From the NCBI GenBank assembly GCA_937885815.1, contig CALABM010000186.1:1-20483 (forward strand): 20,483 nt of DNA, in the 5' to 3' direction. This document shows, one piece after another, positions 1 through 8,031 of this stretch (the stretch's first letter is position 1; each line of letters opens with the position of its first letter). The DNA is from an uncultured Verrucomicrobiales bacterium (GTDB taxonomy: Bacteria > Verrucomicrobiota > Verrucomicrobiia > Verrucomicrobiales > Akkermansiaceae). A program made the translations under genes and the position numbers. The notes below the pieces were generated by a model. That model did not search any database. It was not told the origin of the DNA and was given only the letters and a program-made list of their open reading frames with translations.

Positions 1-324
1 CTGCTTGCGCTCCTGAGCGTCGGGAACGTAGTTGGGGTCGATCTTGACCACATTGTAGCCGCCCTTGCGCTTGGCCTTCAGAATGGCCAGAGCCTCCTCG
101 GTGTAGCCGGGGGCGATGACGCCGTCGGAAACCTCGGGAGCGATCAGCTTGGCGGTCATCTCGTCGCAGACATCGGACAGAGCGACCCAGTCGCCGAAGG
201 AGCACAGACGGTCAGCGCCGCGGGCGCGGATGTAAGCGCAGGCGATGGGGGACAGCTCGCCCTCGGGAGCCAGATAGATCTTGCGCTCCACGTCGGTCAG
301 GGGCTGACCAAGAGCGGCGCCGGC
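1..324 (-). CDS. Partial AICAR formyltransferase (purH-like), foreign-looking fragment
   Basis: The reverse strand is open from about 324 to 1 and reads as an internal to C-terminal part of the phosphoribosylaminoimidazolecarboxamide formyltransferase family, which formylates AICAR in the last steps of IMP synthesis in the cytoplasm. Recognisable stretches are ELSPIACAYIRARGADR, SFGDWVALSDVCD, EVSDGVIAPGY and GGYNVVKIDPNYVP, which match the stand-alone Clostridia-type enzyme as I know it. Both ends are missing: the contig edge cuts the C-terminal side, and the N-terminal side stops at AGAAL, exactly where autotransporter sequence begins on the other strand. The two share about 15 to 21 bases (304-324). 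The fragment is unlikely to be a functional gene here; a chimeric assembly or illegitimate recombination explains it best. Family assignment is confident, its belonging to this genome is not. Confidence 0.72.
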
Positions 325-3300
325 ACCATGATTATCACCGGCAGCTCTGCAGCCTCCTCCTTGGCAATAACCGCGGGCGAGCTCCACATAAGCGGCGCCA
401 CCATGGAAGCCACCGGCGTAAGCGGTGATGGCACTCTGGTGCTGGGTGCGGACTCCACCTTCACAAATGGTGCAACCATTTCCTCCGCTCTTAACCTCGG
501 CGGCTACAGCCTGACCGGCGACATCACAGCAAACGGCGCCATCACCTCCGGAGGCGGTGCCATTATTGGGAATCTCACCCTTGGTGATTCGGCCACTGCC
601 ACGGACACAATTTCCGCCGACAGCATCACCATAGGCACCTATACCAACACTGCCGGCATAGCTGCTACCGGTGACATCATTGTGGGCACCTCGCTGACCT
701 CCACCGGGGATATCACAGCAAGCTCCATTACCGGTGAAGGTGATGTGAGCATCAACGGCGGCACCATCACCCTGAGTGACTCTCTGTCAGCCACCGGTGA
801 AATCTCCATTTCCAACGCCACACTCGCAGGCACATGGGATGCCGCAGATGCCACACTCGGCGCAGGCAACATCGTAACCGGCGAAATCGCCCTTAATGGT
901 GCCACCATTAACGGCCTCATCTCCAACACCGGCACCGTTTCCCTCACAGGTGATATCAACGTAGGCGTGGCAGGTGTGAATAACGATGCCACCTATACTC
1001 ATGGTTCCCTCAGCAGCGAAACAGGTAACGGCTTCCAGTCCGGTTCCACTTCCTATGCCATCATCAGCGGTGGCACCAGCAGCGCTACGGATGTAAATTG
1101 GACCATCGGCGGCATGGAAGCAGTAGGAACAACCTCATACGAAGACGGCACCCTTGTGGTCCGGACGGAGAATGACACGACAATCTACTGGGTAAACTCC
1201 GGCACCGTGGAATACAACGGCAGCAGTGCCACCTGCAATAGCGAAAGCGTCAACCTGACAAATGACACAGAATACATCACTATCAACGGCGGCACACTGA
1301 AGATTACAGGCACCGTATCAGACAACGTAGCCATTACCGCCACGGCCACCGGCGGTACTATTGACATCTCCGAGGCTCAGTCCCTCAGCCAGAATTCTCT
1401 CGGCACCCTTCAGGGCAGCACCACGCTGGCCGGCAGCGGCACCTATGAGATTTCCACCGGCACCGCCTTGGCTGATAACCTCAGTGTGGGCAGCGGCTGG
1501 ACCGGTAGCATCGTACTGGGCAACATTCAGGGCGACACCATCGATCTCAGCGCACTGACAAACGGCGCCAACTCCTCCCTGTATGCAGACACTATTGCAT
1601 GCTCAGGCCTCACCGTTGGTGGCAATCTCGAGATTGGCACTTCGCTGACGCTCGGTGCTGTGGCCACGGATATCATCTCCATCGGTGGCAAGCTGACGGG
1701 CCAGTTTGATGTGGCCATTGACGATGCCCTGTTCAGTGATGTTATCACTTCCGGCTTGAGCGGCACCATCCAGCTGGGCACCATCGGCGGTGATACCACA
1801 GGGCTTGACCTCACCCTGAACGGCAACTCTTCCTACAGCCTCGGTGAATCCACCTATTACCTGAGCGTGACGGATGGCAAGCTGGAACTGAAGGGCCAAG
1901 TAGGCGGCTCCGTATGGAACGAAACATCCGCCCCGGCCGGAACAGCGTGGATTAGCACAGAACAAGCTCAGGAATCCTTCGGCGATTCCACCCTCGCTGA
2001 GGATGCTTGGCTGGGCGCAGTCCCGGAAAATGGTGAAACAGCTAACCTGATAGGCTCCGGCGACCAGACTGCAACCGTTCTGGGCGAAGTAACCCCCGGC
2101 CACGTGCGTGTGGACGTAGACGGCAGCTTCACACTCGTGGACGGTCAGGACCCGGCCGTTGATGCAGCTTCCGCCATCAGCGCCACAGGCCGCCTCAATA
2201 TCACAAACGGCAAGCTTGTGCTGGGCGTAAGCTCCATCACCTTCGCCGGTGATAATGCTCCCAAGTCTGCTGATGATAATAGTCTCGTTGCCTCCAGCAT
2301 TGAGGCCAGTGGCGAGCTCGTAGTCGGCCTCGGAGCCACAGCCACCAACCGCACGGAGGCCACCATCATGGGCGGCCTGCACAACTATGGCAGCACCACC
2401 ATTACAGATATGGGCACGCTGTACGTGGCGGACGGCACACTGAACAATACCAACACACTGAGCATCGCGGGTACAACCACGGATGAAGATACCACAGCAC
2501 GCCTGTTTGCTGAGAAGCTTAGCAACAGCGGCAAGGTCAGCGTAGATAGTGCCATCGCCATCATTGGTAATAGCATCTCCACCTTCGCTCTGACGGAAGA
2601 GCTGGACGTGCTTAATAACAGCGGCACCTACGAAATCACAGGCGGCGGCAGCACCAGCGTGTACGGCAATGTTACTAACACCGGCACCATCACCGTGAAT
2701 GACGGCGTGCTTGATGTCTTTGGTGATGTGGATAGCACCGGCGGCAGCCTCGTCCTGCAGAAGGGTGAAATCAACATCTCCGGCAGCCTCACCGGCACCA
2801 ACCTCAATACCGTGGGTAAAGATGTTGACCTGAGCATCGGCAGCTACACTGATACCGACTCCATCACTGTGGATGGCTCACTCACCTTCACCGGTGATAG
2901 CGCTATCACCGAAATCTGCCTCGGCAAGGGTACGCTTACCGTGGACGGCAACACCCTCACAACAGGCGAGCTGGCTTATGGCGAGCTGACCACGGAGTCC
3001 CCCGCTCAGGTAGCCTTGGTGAATGGCGGCAGCCTTACCGGAAAAGCCGGCGCCCCCATACTCATCACGGTGGGCAACAGCGCAGAAAGCCTGAACACGG
3101 CCCTGGAGAGCACGGATTCCTTAAGCTTCAGCCTGATTAACGGCGAGACTGATGAGTTCGGTTACAGCCTGGATGACACCTTCGAGCAGAGCCTCCTTCG
3201 CGCGGCTAACAAGGCAGAGCTTCTGGCTGAGGGTACAACCCTGTGCCTGAACCTGCGCGGCCAGACTGAGGATGAGCTGACTTGGAACACCTCTGAGGAT

Positions 3301-5298
3301 GATTCCGTAGGCGGTCTGCACATCGTTGGCGCCAATAACGCCCCCTACTATGGTTACGAGACACTCAGCACCATCAAACATGTGAATGTGGATGCTGACC
3401 ACACCATTGACCTCACCGGCGTGGCACCTGATAGCGCCTACACCAGTTACACCATCAATGACCTGAATGGTGATAAGAAACTCACGGTAATGGGCAATGG
3501 TGATGACCTCGTCTCCATCAACGGCGGCACCATGACCGGCGAGCTGGCTATCGAGAATGTGGCTATCAATGCCACTGGCCTCACCCTCGCCACCCTCACA
3601 GGCATGGGCGCTGACTACACCGTAGGCGGTGACATCACCATTACAAAGCAGGCCAACCTCGCCGGCAGCTACTCAAATGCCCTCATCACAGTAACCAATG
3701 GCGCCACAGCCAATCTGAAGGTCGGTGAAGGCCTCACAGTGGCCGGCAGTGATGGCACTGTCAACCTGCAGTATAACGCACCGTCCACCATGACGGCCAT
3801 CAGCACCACAGGAGCAGACATCAACCTGATTGGCGCACCGGAGAACACACTCACCCTGAGTGAGCCCTCTTCCATGCAGGGCGGCAGCGTGAACTTCAAG
3901 GTGAAGAGTGATGCTCTGGGTGCAGAAATCCTCGCAGGCAAGCTGACTCTGAATGGAACAGCCGTGAACATCACGCAGGCAGACTCCAGCATCCTCATTG
4001 CCGACGTCAATCCGGACGTGAACACCATCGCTGACCTTGATGCTACCAACGGCACCGCCAAGGTAACCCTCATTGGCCGCGGTCTCAACAAGTACTTCGA
4101 GAACGCACGTCTGGAGGGTGGCAAGATTGTTGCTGACCGCAACACGGACTACGTGGAGGAAACCGTAAGCCCCACCTCTGCTAATGGTGCAGCCGGTGCT
4201 GCCCTGCTCAGTGACTCCCTCGTGTACGTCAACCCGCAGGTACAGCCTGAAACCGCTCCCATGCAGGCTGCTCTGCTGGATGCTGTGGATAACGGCCTCA
4301 TGACGGATAAGGACCTCGCCGCCGTGTCCGGTGCCTCCGTTGCCACCATGGGCATGGCCCTCAGCGGTGATGTGGAACGCCAGCTGCGCGCCATTCGCAA
4401 CCGCACCACCACCATGGGCGTGAACGAATGCGTGGTGAACGAAGGCATGCCCTACTTCAATGCTTGGGTAAATGCCGAAGGCAACAACACCAAGCTGGAC
4501 AAGGACAGCACCTACGCCGGTTACGACCTCAACAGCTGGGGTGGCACCGTGGGTATGGATGTGGACTTCAACCCGCACTTCACCGCCGGTCTGGCCATCA
4601 CCGCCATGTATGGTGACATCACCGCAAACGCTGCTGACAGCGCTGAGGGTGACATGGACACCTACTACGTGAGCGCCTTCGCTCGCTACGCCGCCTCCGC
4701 TTGGACCCACACCTTCGTTGCAACCATGGGTATCATGGATGCCTCCCTGAACCGCACGGTATACGCCGGCGGCAACAGCTACAAGACTGAGGGTAACACC
4801 AGCGGCATGAGCTTCGGCCTCATGTACGAGGCGGGTTATGTGGTGCCCATGAACGAGGACGCCACCGCCTGCCTGCAGCCCATCTTCAACGTCATGCTGC
4901 GCCACAGCTCTGTGGACAGCTACACCGAGAAGGGCTCGGATGCCGGTCTGGAAGTGGGCAGCCAGAGCATGACCACCCTCACCTTCGGTCTGGGTGCTCG
5001 CATGCAGGCTGTAGTGGGTGAAAGCCTGTACAACCGCGCTTCCATCTTCGAGGCTCGCGCCCTGGCTAAGCTGGACGTGGGTGACCGCAGCAGCGAGGCA
5101 GATGTGGCCTTCCTCGGCGGCCATGGCTCCGCCAGCGTGGAGAGCGCTGAGCTGGGCGCCTTCGGCGTGGAACTGGGTGCCGGCCTGACCATCCCCGTGG
5201 GTGATGATGATGGCTCCATCTTCGTGGATGGCTCCGTAGAGGTGCGCAGCGGTTATACGAACGTGAACGGCACCGTGGGCTACCGCATCAACTTCTGA
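304..5298 (+). CDS. Autotransporter (passenger plus C-terminal beta-barrel), 5' truncated
   Basis: This is a type V secreted surface protein: a repetitive passenger exported through its own C-terminal outer-membrane barrel. The frame opens into LTKSGAGT (304-327), a typical passenger-associated repeat start, and the ATG at 328 lies inside that motif, so it is not the true start; no signal peptide is present. About 1,370 residues of Gly/Thr/Ser/Ala-rich sequence follow, with recurring short units such as GDITA, INGGT and SGT, the pattern of a right-handed beta-helix. From roughly residue 1374 (counted from 328) the sequence changes to an autotransporter barrel with alternating polar and aromatic residues (MPYFNAWVNAEGN, DLNSWGGTVGMDVDF) and ends in GYRINF, with the terminal Phe expected for BAM recognition. 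The stop is followed by a strong terminator. The passenger's ligand or function cannot be read from sequence. Confidence 0.88.
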   Translation: MTKSGAGTMIITGSSAASSLAITAGELHISGATMEATGVSGDGTLVLGADSTFTNGATISSALNLGGYSLTGDITANGAITSGGGAIIGNLTLGDSATATDTISADSITIGTYTNTAGIAATGDIIVGTSLTSTGDITASSITGEGDVSINGGTITLSDSLSATGEISISNATLAGTWDAADATLGAGNIVTGEIALNGATINGLISNTGTVSLTGDINVGVAGVNNDATYTHGSLSSETGNGFQSGSTSYAIISGGTSSATDVNWTIGGMEAVGTTSYEDGTLVVRTENDTTIYWVNSGTVEYNGSSATCNSESVNLTNDTEYITINGGTLKITGTVSDNVAITATATGGTIDISEAQSLSQNSLGTLQGSTTLAGSGTYEISTGTALADNLSVGSGWTGSIVLGNIQGDTIDLSALTNGANSSLYADTIACSGLTVGGNLEIGTSLTLGAVATDIISIGGKLTGQFDVAIDDALFSDVITSGLSGTIQLGTIGGDTTGLDLTLNGNSSYSLGESTYYLSVTDGKLELKGQVGGSVWNETSAPAGTAWISTEQAQESFGDSTLAEDAWLGAVPENGETANLIGSGDQTATVLGEVTPGHVRVDVDGSFTLVDGQDPAVDAASAISATGRLNITNGKLVLGVSSITFAGDNAPKSADDNSLVASSIEASGELVVGLGATATNRTEATIMGGLHNYGSTTITDMGTLYVADGTLNNTNTLSIAGTTTDEDTTARLFAEKLSNSGKVSVDSAIAIIGNSISTFALTEELDVLNNSGTYEITGGGSTSVYGNVTNTGTITVNDGVLDVFGDVDSTGGSLVLQKGEINISGSLTGTNLNTVGKDVDLSIGSYTDTDSITVDGSLTFTGDSAITEICLGKGTLTVDGNTLTTGELAYGELTTESPAQVALVNGGSLTGKAGAPILITVGNSAESLNTALESTDSLSFSLINGETDEFGYSLDDTFEQSLLRAANKAELLAEGTTLCLNLRGQTEDELTWNTSEDDSVGGLHIVGANNAPYYGYETLSTIKHVNVDADHTIDLTGVAPDSAYTSYTINDLNGDKKLTVMGNGDDLVSINGGTMTGELAIENVAINATGLTLATLTGMGADYTVGGDITITKQANLAGSYSNALITVTNGATANLKVGEGLTVAGSDGTVNLQYNAPSTMTAISTTGADINLIGAPENTLTLSEPSSMQGGSVNFKVKSDALGAEILAGKLTLNGTAVNITQADSSILIADVNPDVNTIADLDATNGTAKVTLIGRGLNKYFENARLEGGKIVADRNTDYVEETVSPTSANGAAGAALLSDSLVYVNPQVQPETAPMQAALLDAVDNGLMTDKDLAAVSGASVATMGMALSGDVERQLRAIRNRTTTMGVNECVVNEGMPYFNAWVNAEGNNTKLDKDSTYAGYDLNSWGGTVGMDVDFNPHFTAGLAITAMYGDITANAADSAEGDMDTYYVSAFARYAASAWTHTFVATMGIMDASLNRTVYAGGNSYKTEGNTSGMSFGLMYEAGYVVPMNEDATACLQPIFNVMLRHSSVDSYTEKGSDAGLEVGSQSMTTLTFGLGARMQAVVGESLYNRASIFEARALAKLDVGDRSSEADVAFLGGHGSASVESAELGAFGVELGAGLTIPVGDDDGSIFVDGSVEVRSGYTNVNGTVGYRINF

Positions 5299-5324
5299 TG
5301 CCTCCCCTGACAGTGTAAATACAG

Positions 5325-5355
5325 GCCCGGGCTGCAAGAACGCAGCCCGGGCTTT
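5325..5355 (+). terminator. Rho-independent terminator after the autotransporter
   Basis: A perfect 11-bp GC-rich stem (5325-5335 with 5342-5352, arms gcccgggctgc/gcagcccgggc) encloses a 6-base loop and is followed by a short T run. A closely related hairpin follows the next gene at 6313-6342, with the same downstream bases ttctgctgcc. Confidence 0.82.
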
Positions 5356-5385
5356 CTGCTGCCGCTATTTTAGCCCTTTCTCTGC

Positions 5386-5414
5386 TTGACACACCTTGCT
5401 TTATAAAGCATAAT
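5386..5414 (+). promoter_or_regulatory. Sigma70-type promoter with palindromic spacer, DUF805 gene 1
   Basis: TTGACA (5386-5391), 17-base spacer, CATAAT (5409-5414). The predicted start of transcription is near 5421, only about 8 bases before the ATG at 5429. The spacer contains the perfect 14-bp palindrome TGCTTTATAAAGCA (5397-5410), which touches the -10 box and would suit a repressor operator (inference). Confidence 0.75.
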
Positions 5415-5428
5415 GAGCAGGCACGCAC

Positions 5429-6277
5429 ATGATGGAATATTACTATTTAGACGCACAGAAAAAGCCCTGCGGCCCCCACACCGCGGATGAACTCCGAGCT
5501 CTGCTCGCACTTGGGCACCTCTCGTCCGGAACACTCATCGCCCACAAGGGCGCTGATAAGTGGGTGCCTTTATCCACGCTAACGGCCCCTGCCACGCCTG
5601 CACCTGCAGCACAGGTGGCCCCTCCCGTTCCGAGCCCGGTAGCAGGCAACTGCCCCAATTGCGGGCAGCAGATAACGCTCACAAATGGCACCTTCCCCTC
5701 ACGCTGCCCTCACTGCAACTTCAGGCTCTGTGCGGACAATCCCAACAGCCTGTGGTCAAACTTCAAGCTGGCTTTCAGCAAAATGTTTGTACTGCGCGGA
5801 AGAGCACCGCGCATTGAATACTGGTCCTATTACCTGTTTTCCATGATTTTTAACTACGCGGTATACTTTCTATTTTTCATTATCACGTTTTTGCTTAGTC
5901 TGGCTATAGAGAAGGACAAGGGCGATCCCACCATCGCACTCGGCATGATGCTCATCCTATATATAATATATTCTTTGTTCAGCCTTGCACTGGCGGTTCC
6001 ACAGATAACAGCCGGTGTACGTCGCCTGCATGATGTCGGTAAGAGCGGGTGGCTATTTATGATTCCAATCCTATTAACTATGGTTCTGGCAGCGATTTTA
6101 ATCTACGCCACCGCCCACGCGAGCGAAAAGCATCCCGATGAAATATTGATAATCTCCGGCGGAATCCTCATTCTGACAACGCTCGGCTATGGTATTTACT
6201 TGTTCGTGCTCACCCTTCTGGATAGCCAGCGTGGCCCGAACAAATACGGCCCCTCATCCAAATACCCCCTCGGTTAA
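5429..6277 (+). CDS. GYF_2 / zinc-ribbon / DUF805 membrane protein
   Basis: A 282-residue inner-membrane protein of unknown function. Residues about 3-50 (YYYLDAQKKPCGPHTADELRALL...GADKWVPL) resemble the GYF_2 (DUF4339) domain often found at the N terminus of bacterial membrane proteins. A Pro/Ala linker follows, then a zinc ribbon with CPNC at residues 75-78 and CPHC at 93-96. From about residue 112 comes DUF805: FSKMFVLRGRAPRIEYW, several hydrophobic helices, the signature VRRLHDVGKSGW, and the C-terminal tail NKYGPSSKYPLG. Two adjacent ATGs start the frame; the first is used here. No Shine-Dalgarno sequence is visible, and the predicted leader is only about 8 bases. It is the longest of three DUF805 paralogues in a row and the only one with the GYF_2 domain. 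DUF805 has no established biochemical activity. Confidence 0.88.
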   Translation: MMEYYYLDAQKKPCGPHTADELRALLALGHLSSGTLIAHKGADKWVPLSTLTAPATPAPAAQVAPPVPSPVAGNCPNCGQQITLTNGTFPSRCPHCNFRLCADNPNSLWSNFKLAFSKMFVLRGRAPRIEYWSYYLFSMIFNYAVYFLFFIITFLLSLAIEKDKGDPTIALGMMLILYIIYSLFSLALAVPQITAGVRRLHDVGKSGWLFMIPILLTMVLAAILIYATAHASEKHPDEILIISGGILILTTLGYGIYLFVLTLLDSQRGPNKYGPSSKYPLG

Positions 6278-6312
6278 GCACATTTCCACAAGAGAAAGTT
6301 CTCTCACCATCC

Positions 6313-6342
6313 GCCCGGGTTGCCAGCGCCTGCAGCCCGGGC
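6313..6342 (+). terminator. Hairpin terminator after DUF805 gene 1
   Basis: An 11-bp stem with one G-T wobble (6313-6323 with 6332-6342) and an 8-base loop. The right arm and the following bases nearly repeat the terminator at 5342-5363. The T tail is poor, so efficiency is uncertain. Confidence 0.62.
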
Positions 6343-6400
6343 CTTCTGCTGCCGGCATTCCTATTCTGCAGCAGATTTTGTACCGGAGTACACTTCCTGC

Positions 6401-6429
6401 TTGACAGCACGCAATCCGTAAGGCAGAAT
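6401..6429 (+). promoter_or_regulatory. Sigma70-type promoter, DUF805 genes 2 and 3
   Basis: TTGACA (6401-6406), 17-base spacer, CAGAAT (6424-6429). The first ATG downstream (6444) is 14 bases past the -10 box, exactly the spacing seen between the -10 at 5409-5414 and the ATG at 5429. Unlike that promoter, the spacer holds no palindrome. Confidence 0.65.
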
Positions 6430-6443
6430 GAAGAGAATAAACG

Positions 6444-6575
6444 ATGGGAAAACATTTCAGCCGCAGCACAATCAACTGGCCACATATGCAGAGCGTATAT
6501 GAGGGTACTGAAGTGTTGGCCCACCTCAGCATCATCTCCAAGCCTGACCATCTCGCCACATCTCACCTGCCATGA
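6444..6575 (+). CDS. Small 43-residue ORF overlapping DUF805 gene 2
   Basis: An uninterrupted 43-codon frame starts at the first ATG after the promoter at 6401-6429 and ends in TGA at 6573-6575. Its stop overlaps the next gene's start as ATGA (6572-6575), the classic arrangement for translational coupling. The protein begins MGKHFSRSTINWPHM, is not hydrophobic, has no signal peptide, and resembles no family I recognise; it shows no clear likeness to the GYF_2 domain that occupies the same position in the first paralogue. It may be a real small protein, a leader peptide that controls access to the downstream start, or a decayed remnant. Evidence is positional only: promoter spacing and the exact overlap. 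Confidence 0.4.
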   Translation: MGKHFSRSTINWPHMQSVYEGTEVLAHLSIISKPDHLATSHLP

Positions 6576-7282
6576 GCACACAGACACCAGCCACAACAGA
6601 CCTGCTCTGCCCCCGCTGCAAGGGCGTACTGCCTGTGAAAGACGGTAAGCTGCCGGAGAACTGCCCGGGGTGCAACTTCCTGCTGCGCGCGAGAAGAGAA
6701 AAAGCGTATAATCACAATTTTATTCTGGCCTTCCGGAAAGCATGGATATGGTGCGGGCGCTCCACGCGGCGCGAGCTGCTGGGATTCGTCACCATCATGG
6801 GCAGCATCGGCCTACTGCTGGCACTACTGATGGACATCGTATGTGGAGGCTGGCTGATAACTCTTTTCCGGGAGCACGTCTACCCCATGGCACCGCTCAG
6901 CGGCATGCTGAGCTATATTCTGATAGCCATGGTAGGAGCCGGTCTTCTACTGTGGCTGGTCGCCATGACTGTCCCCTTAGTAAGCCTACTGGTGCGCCGC
7001 CTGCATGATGTAGGGCGCAGCATACTCTGGCCCATCATGCTCATACTGAGTTTGGCTGTAAGCGCAGGCGCACTGTATTGCTCAGAGGCAGCTGCTGCGC
7101 AACTGCAAGCCGGCACCGAAAACGTCCTCACCAAAGTACCAGCAGAGGTCTGGCCCTACGCCTGCATCATTCCCGCTGTGTTTTCCATAATCCTTGCGCT
7201 GACAATGGGTATGTTCTGCCTCATGGACAGCGAGCGAGGCTCAAATAAATACGGCCCCTCTGCCAAATATCCTCTCGAATAA
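6572..7282 (+). CDS. Zinc-ribbon DUF805 membrane protein, paralogue 2
   Basis: A 236-residue inner-membrane protein of unknown function. A zinc ribbon opens the protein (CPRC at residues 13-16, CPGC at 31-34), followed by FRKAWIWCGRSTRRELLGF, where other DUF805 members have the R-x-x-R-x-E-[FYL]-W type entry, then hydrophobic helices, the VRRLHDVGRS signature and the tail GSNKYGPSAKYPLE. It lacks the GYF_2 domain of the upstream paralogue. The start at 6572 is chosen because it places the zinc ribbon properly and overlaps the stop of the preceding 43-codon ORF by ATGA. Only 25 bases separate it from the third paralogue, so the two are probably co-transcribed. The three copies have diverged strongly outside the signature motifs, which suggests old duplication and different partners rather than recent amplification. 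Confidence 0.85.
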   Translation: MSTQTPATTDLLCPRCKGVLPVKDGKLPENCPGCNFLLRARREKAYNHNFILAFRKAWIWCGRSTRRELLGFVTIMGSIGLLLALLMDIVCGGWLITLFREHVYPMAPLSGMLSYILIAMVGAGLLLWLVAMTVPLVSLLVRRLHDVGRSILWPIMLILSLAVSAGALYCSEAAAAQLQAGTENVLTKVPAEVWPYACIIPAVFSIILALTMGMFCLMDSERGSNKYGPSAKYPLE

Positions 7283-7307
7283 CCAGCTTGATTTTCCGGA
7301 CAGATTT

Positions 7308-7934
7308 ATGATTGACACACACATCTCCGCCCCCACCGCCGGCATCCATAGCTACGCAGGTGACTGCCCCGGCTGTGGGCAGGGCATCCTCTCCGAATAC
7401 GGTAAAGTCCCTCACCGCTGTGGCACCTGCGGCCACTCTCTGCGCTCAGAAAAGCCTGATAGCCCCCTGTACAACATAAAGCGCTGCCTCCGCCTGTACT
7501 GTGATACCCGCGGGCGCTCCTCTCGGCGCGAGTTCTGGGCCTTCACCTTCGCTGCGCTTACCCTGCTTGTGGGAGAAACCGCGCTATTTCTTGCCTTTTA
7601 CACACACCACGAATGGCCTGAGCTGCCGGTATGGGTATGGCTCATTCTGCCAGCCGTTCTGGCCTGCCCCTTCACCACGCTGACAGTACGGCGCCTGCAT
7701 GATTTAGGAAAAGGCCCGGGGCTCATGATAACCTTCCTTCTGCTGGCCCTGGCCGGCACAGCTGTCATCGTGCTGCACCACCAAGGGATGTGGCCTGAGC
7801 TTATCACGGAAAACGCCTCATCGTGGGCTTGGGCCATCCTGCGCGCGGATATCATCGTGGGCAGCATTATTCTCTACCTCGCCACACAGCACCGCCTTCC
7901 CGGGCCAAATGAATACGGCCCTGCTCCTAAATGA
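7308..7934 (+). CDS. Zinc-ribbon DUF805 membrane protein, paralogue 3
   Basis: A 208-residue membrane protein, third in the DUF805 series. The zinc ribbon is CPGC (residues 20-23) and CGTC (38-41). DUF805 features are the entry RGRSSRREFWAF, about four hydrophobic segments, VRRLHDLGKGPG and the C-terminal NEYGPAPK. It is shorter than its neighbours because the loop regions and tail are reduced. No separate promoter or Shine-Dalgarno sequence is seen in the 25-base gap before it, so it most likely rides on the transcript of paralogue 2. Function is unknown. The conserved pairing of a cytoplasmic zinc ribbon with a small membrane domain suggests a protein-binding or scaffold role, but that is inference only. 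Confidence 0.85.
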   Translation: MIDTHISAPTAGIHSYAGDCPGCGQGILSEYGKVPHRCGTCGHSLRSEKPDSPLYNIKRCLRLYCDTRGRSSRREFWAFTFAALTLLVGETALFLAFYTHHEWPELPVWVWLILPAVLACPFTTLTVRRLHDLGKGPGLMITFLLLALAGTAVIVLHHQGMWPELITENASSWAWAILRADIIVGSIILYLATQHRLPGPNEYGPAPK

Positions 7935-8031
7935 GAATACATGCTGGTGAATGAGGATTACAGGGAATGACATAAATCCTGCGAGAATGGCCGCCGCCTG
8001 ACATAATATAAACTTGCCAAGAGCCGTAAAT

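Noticed and set aside
3673..5337. 554-codon open frame on the minus strand across the autotransporter barrel
   Set aside because: The forward frame has clear autotransporter features to its terminal Phe; the reverse frame is a His/Gly/Val-rich shadow produced by codon bias.
7954..7980. Inverted repeat aggatt/aatcct after the third DUF805 gene
   Set aside because: Only 6 bp with a long loop and no T run, so it is not a credible terminator.
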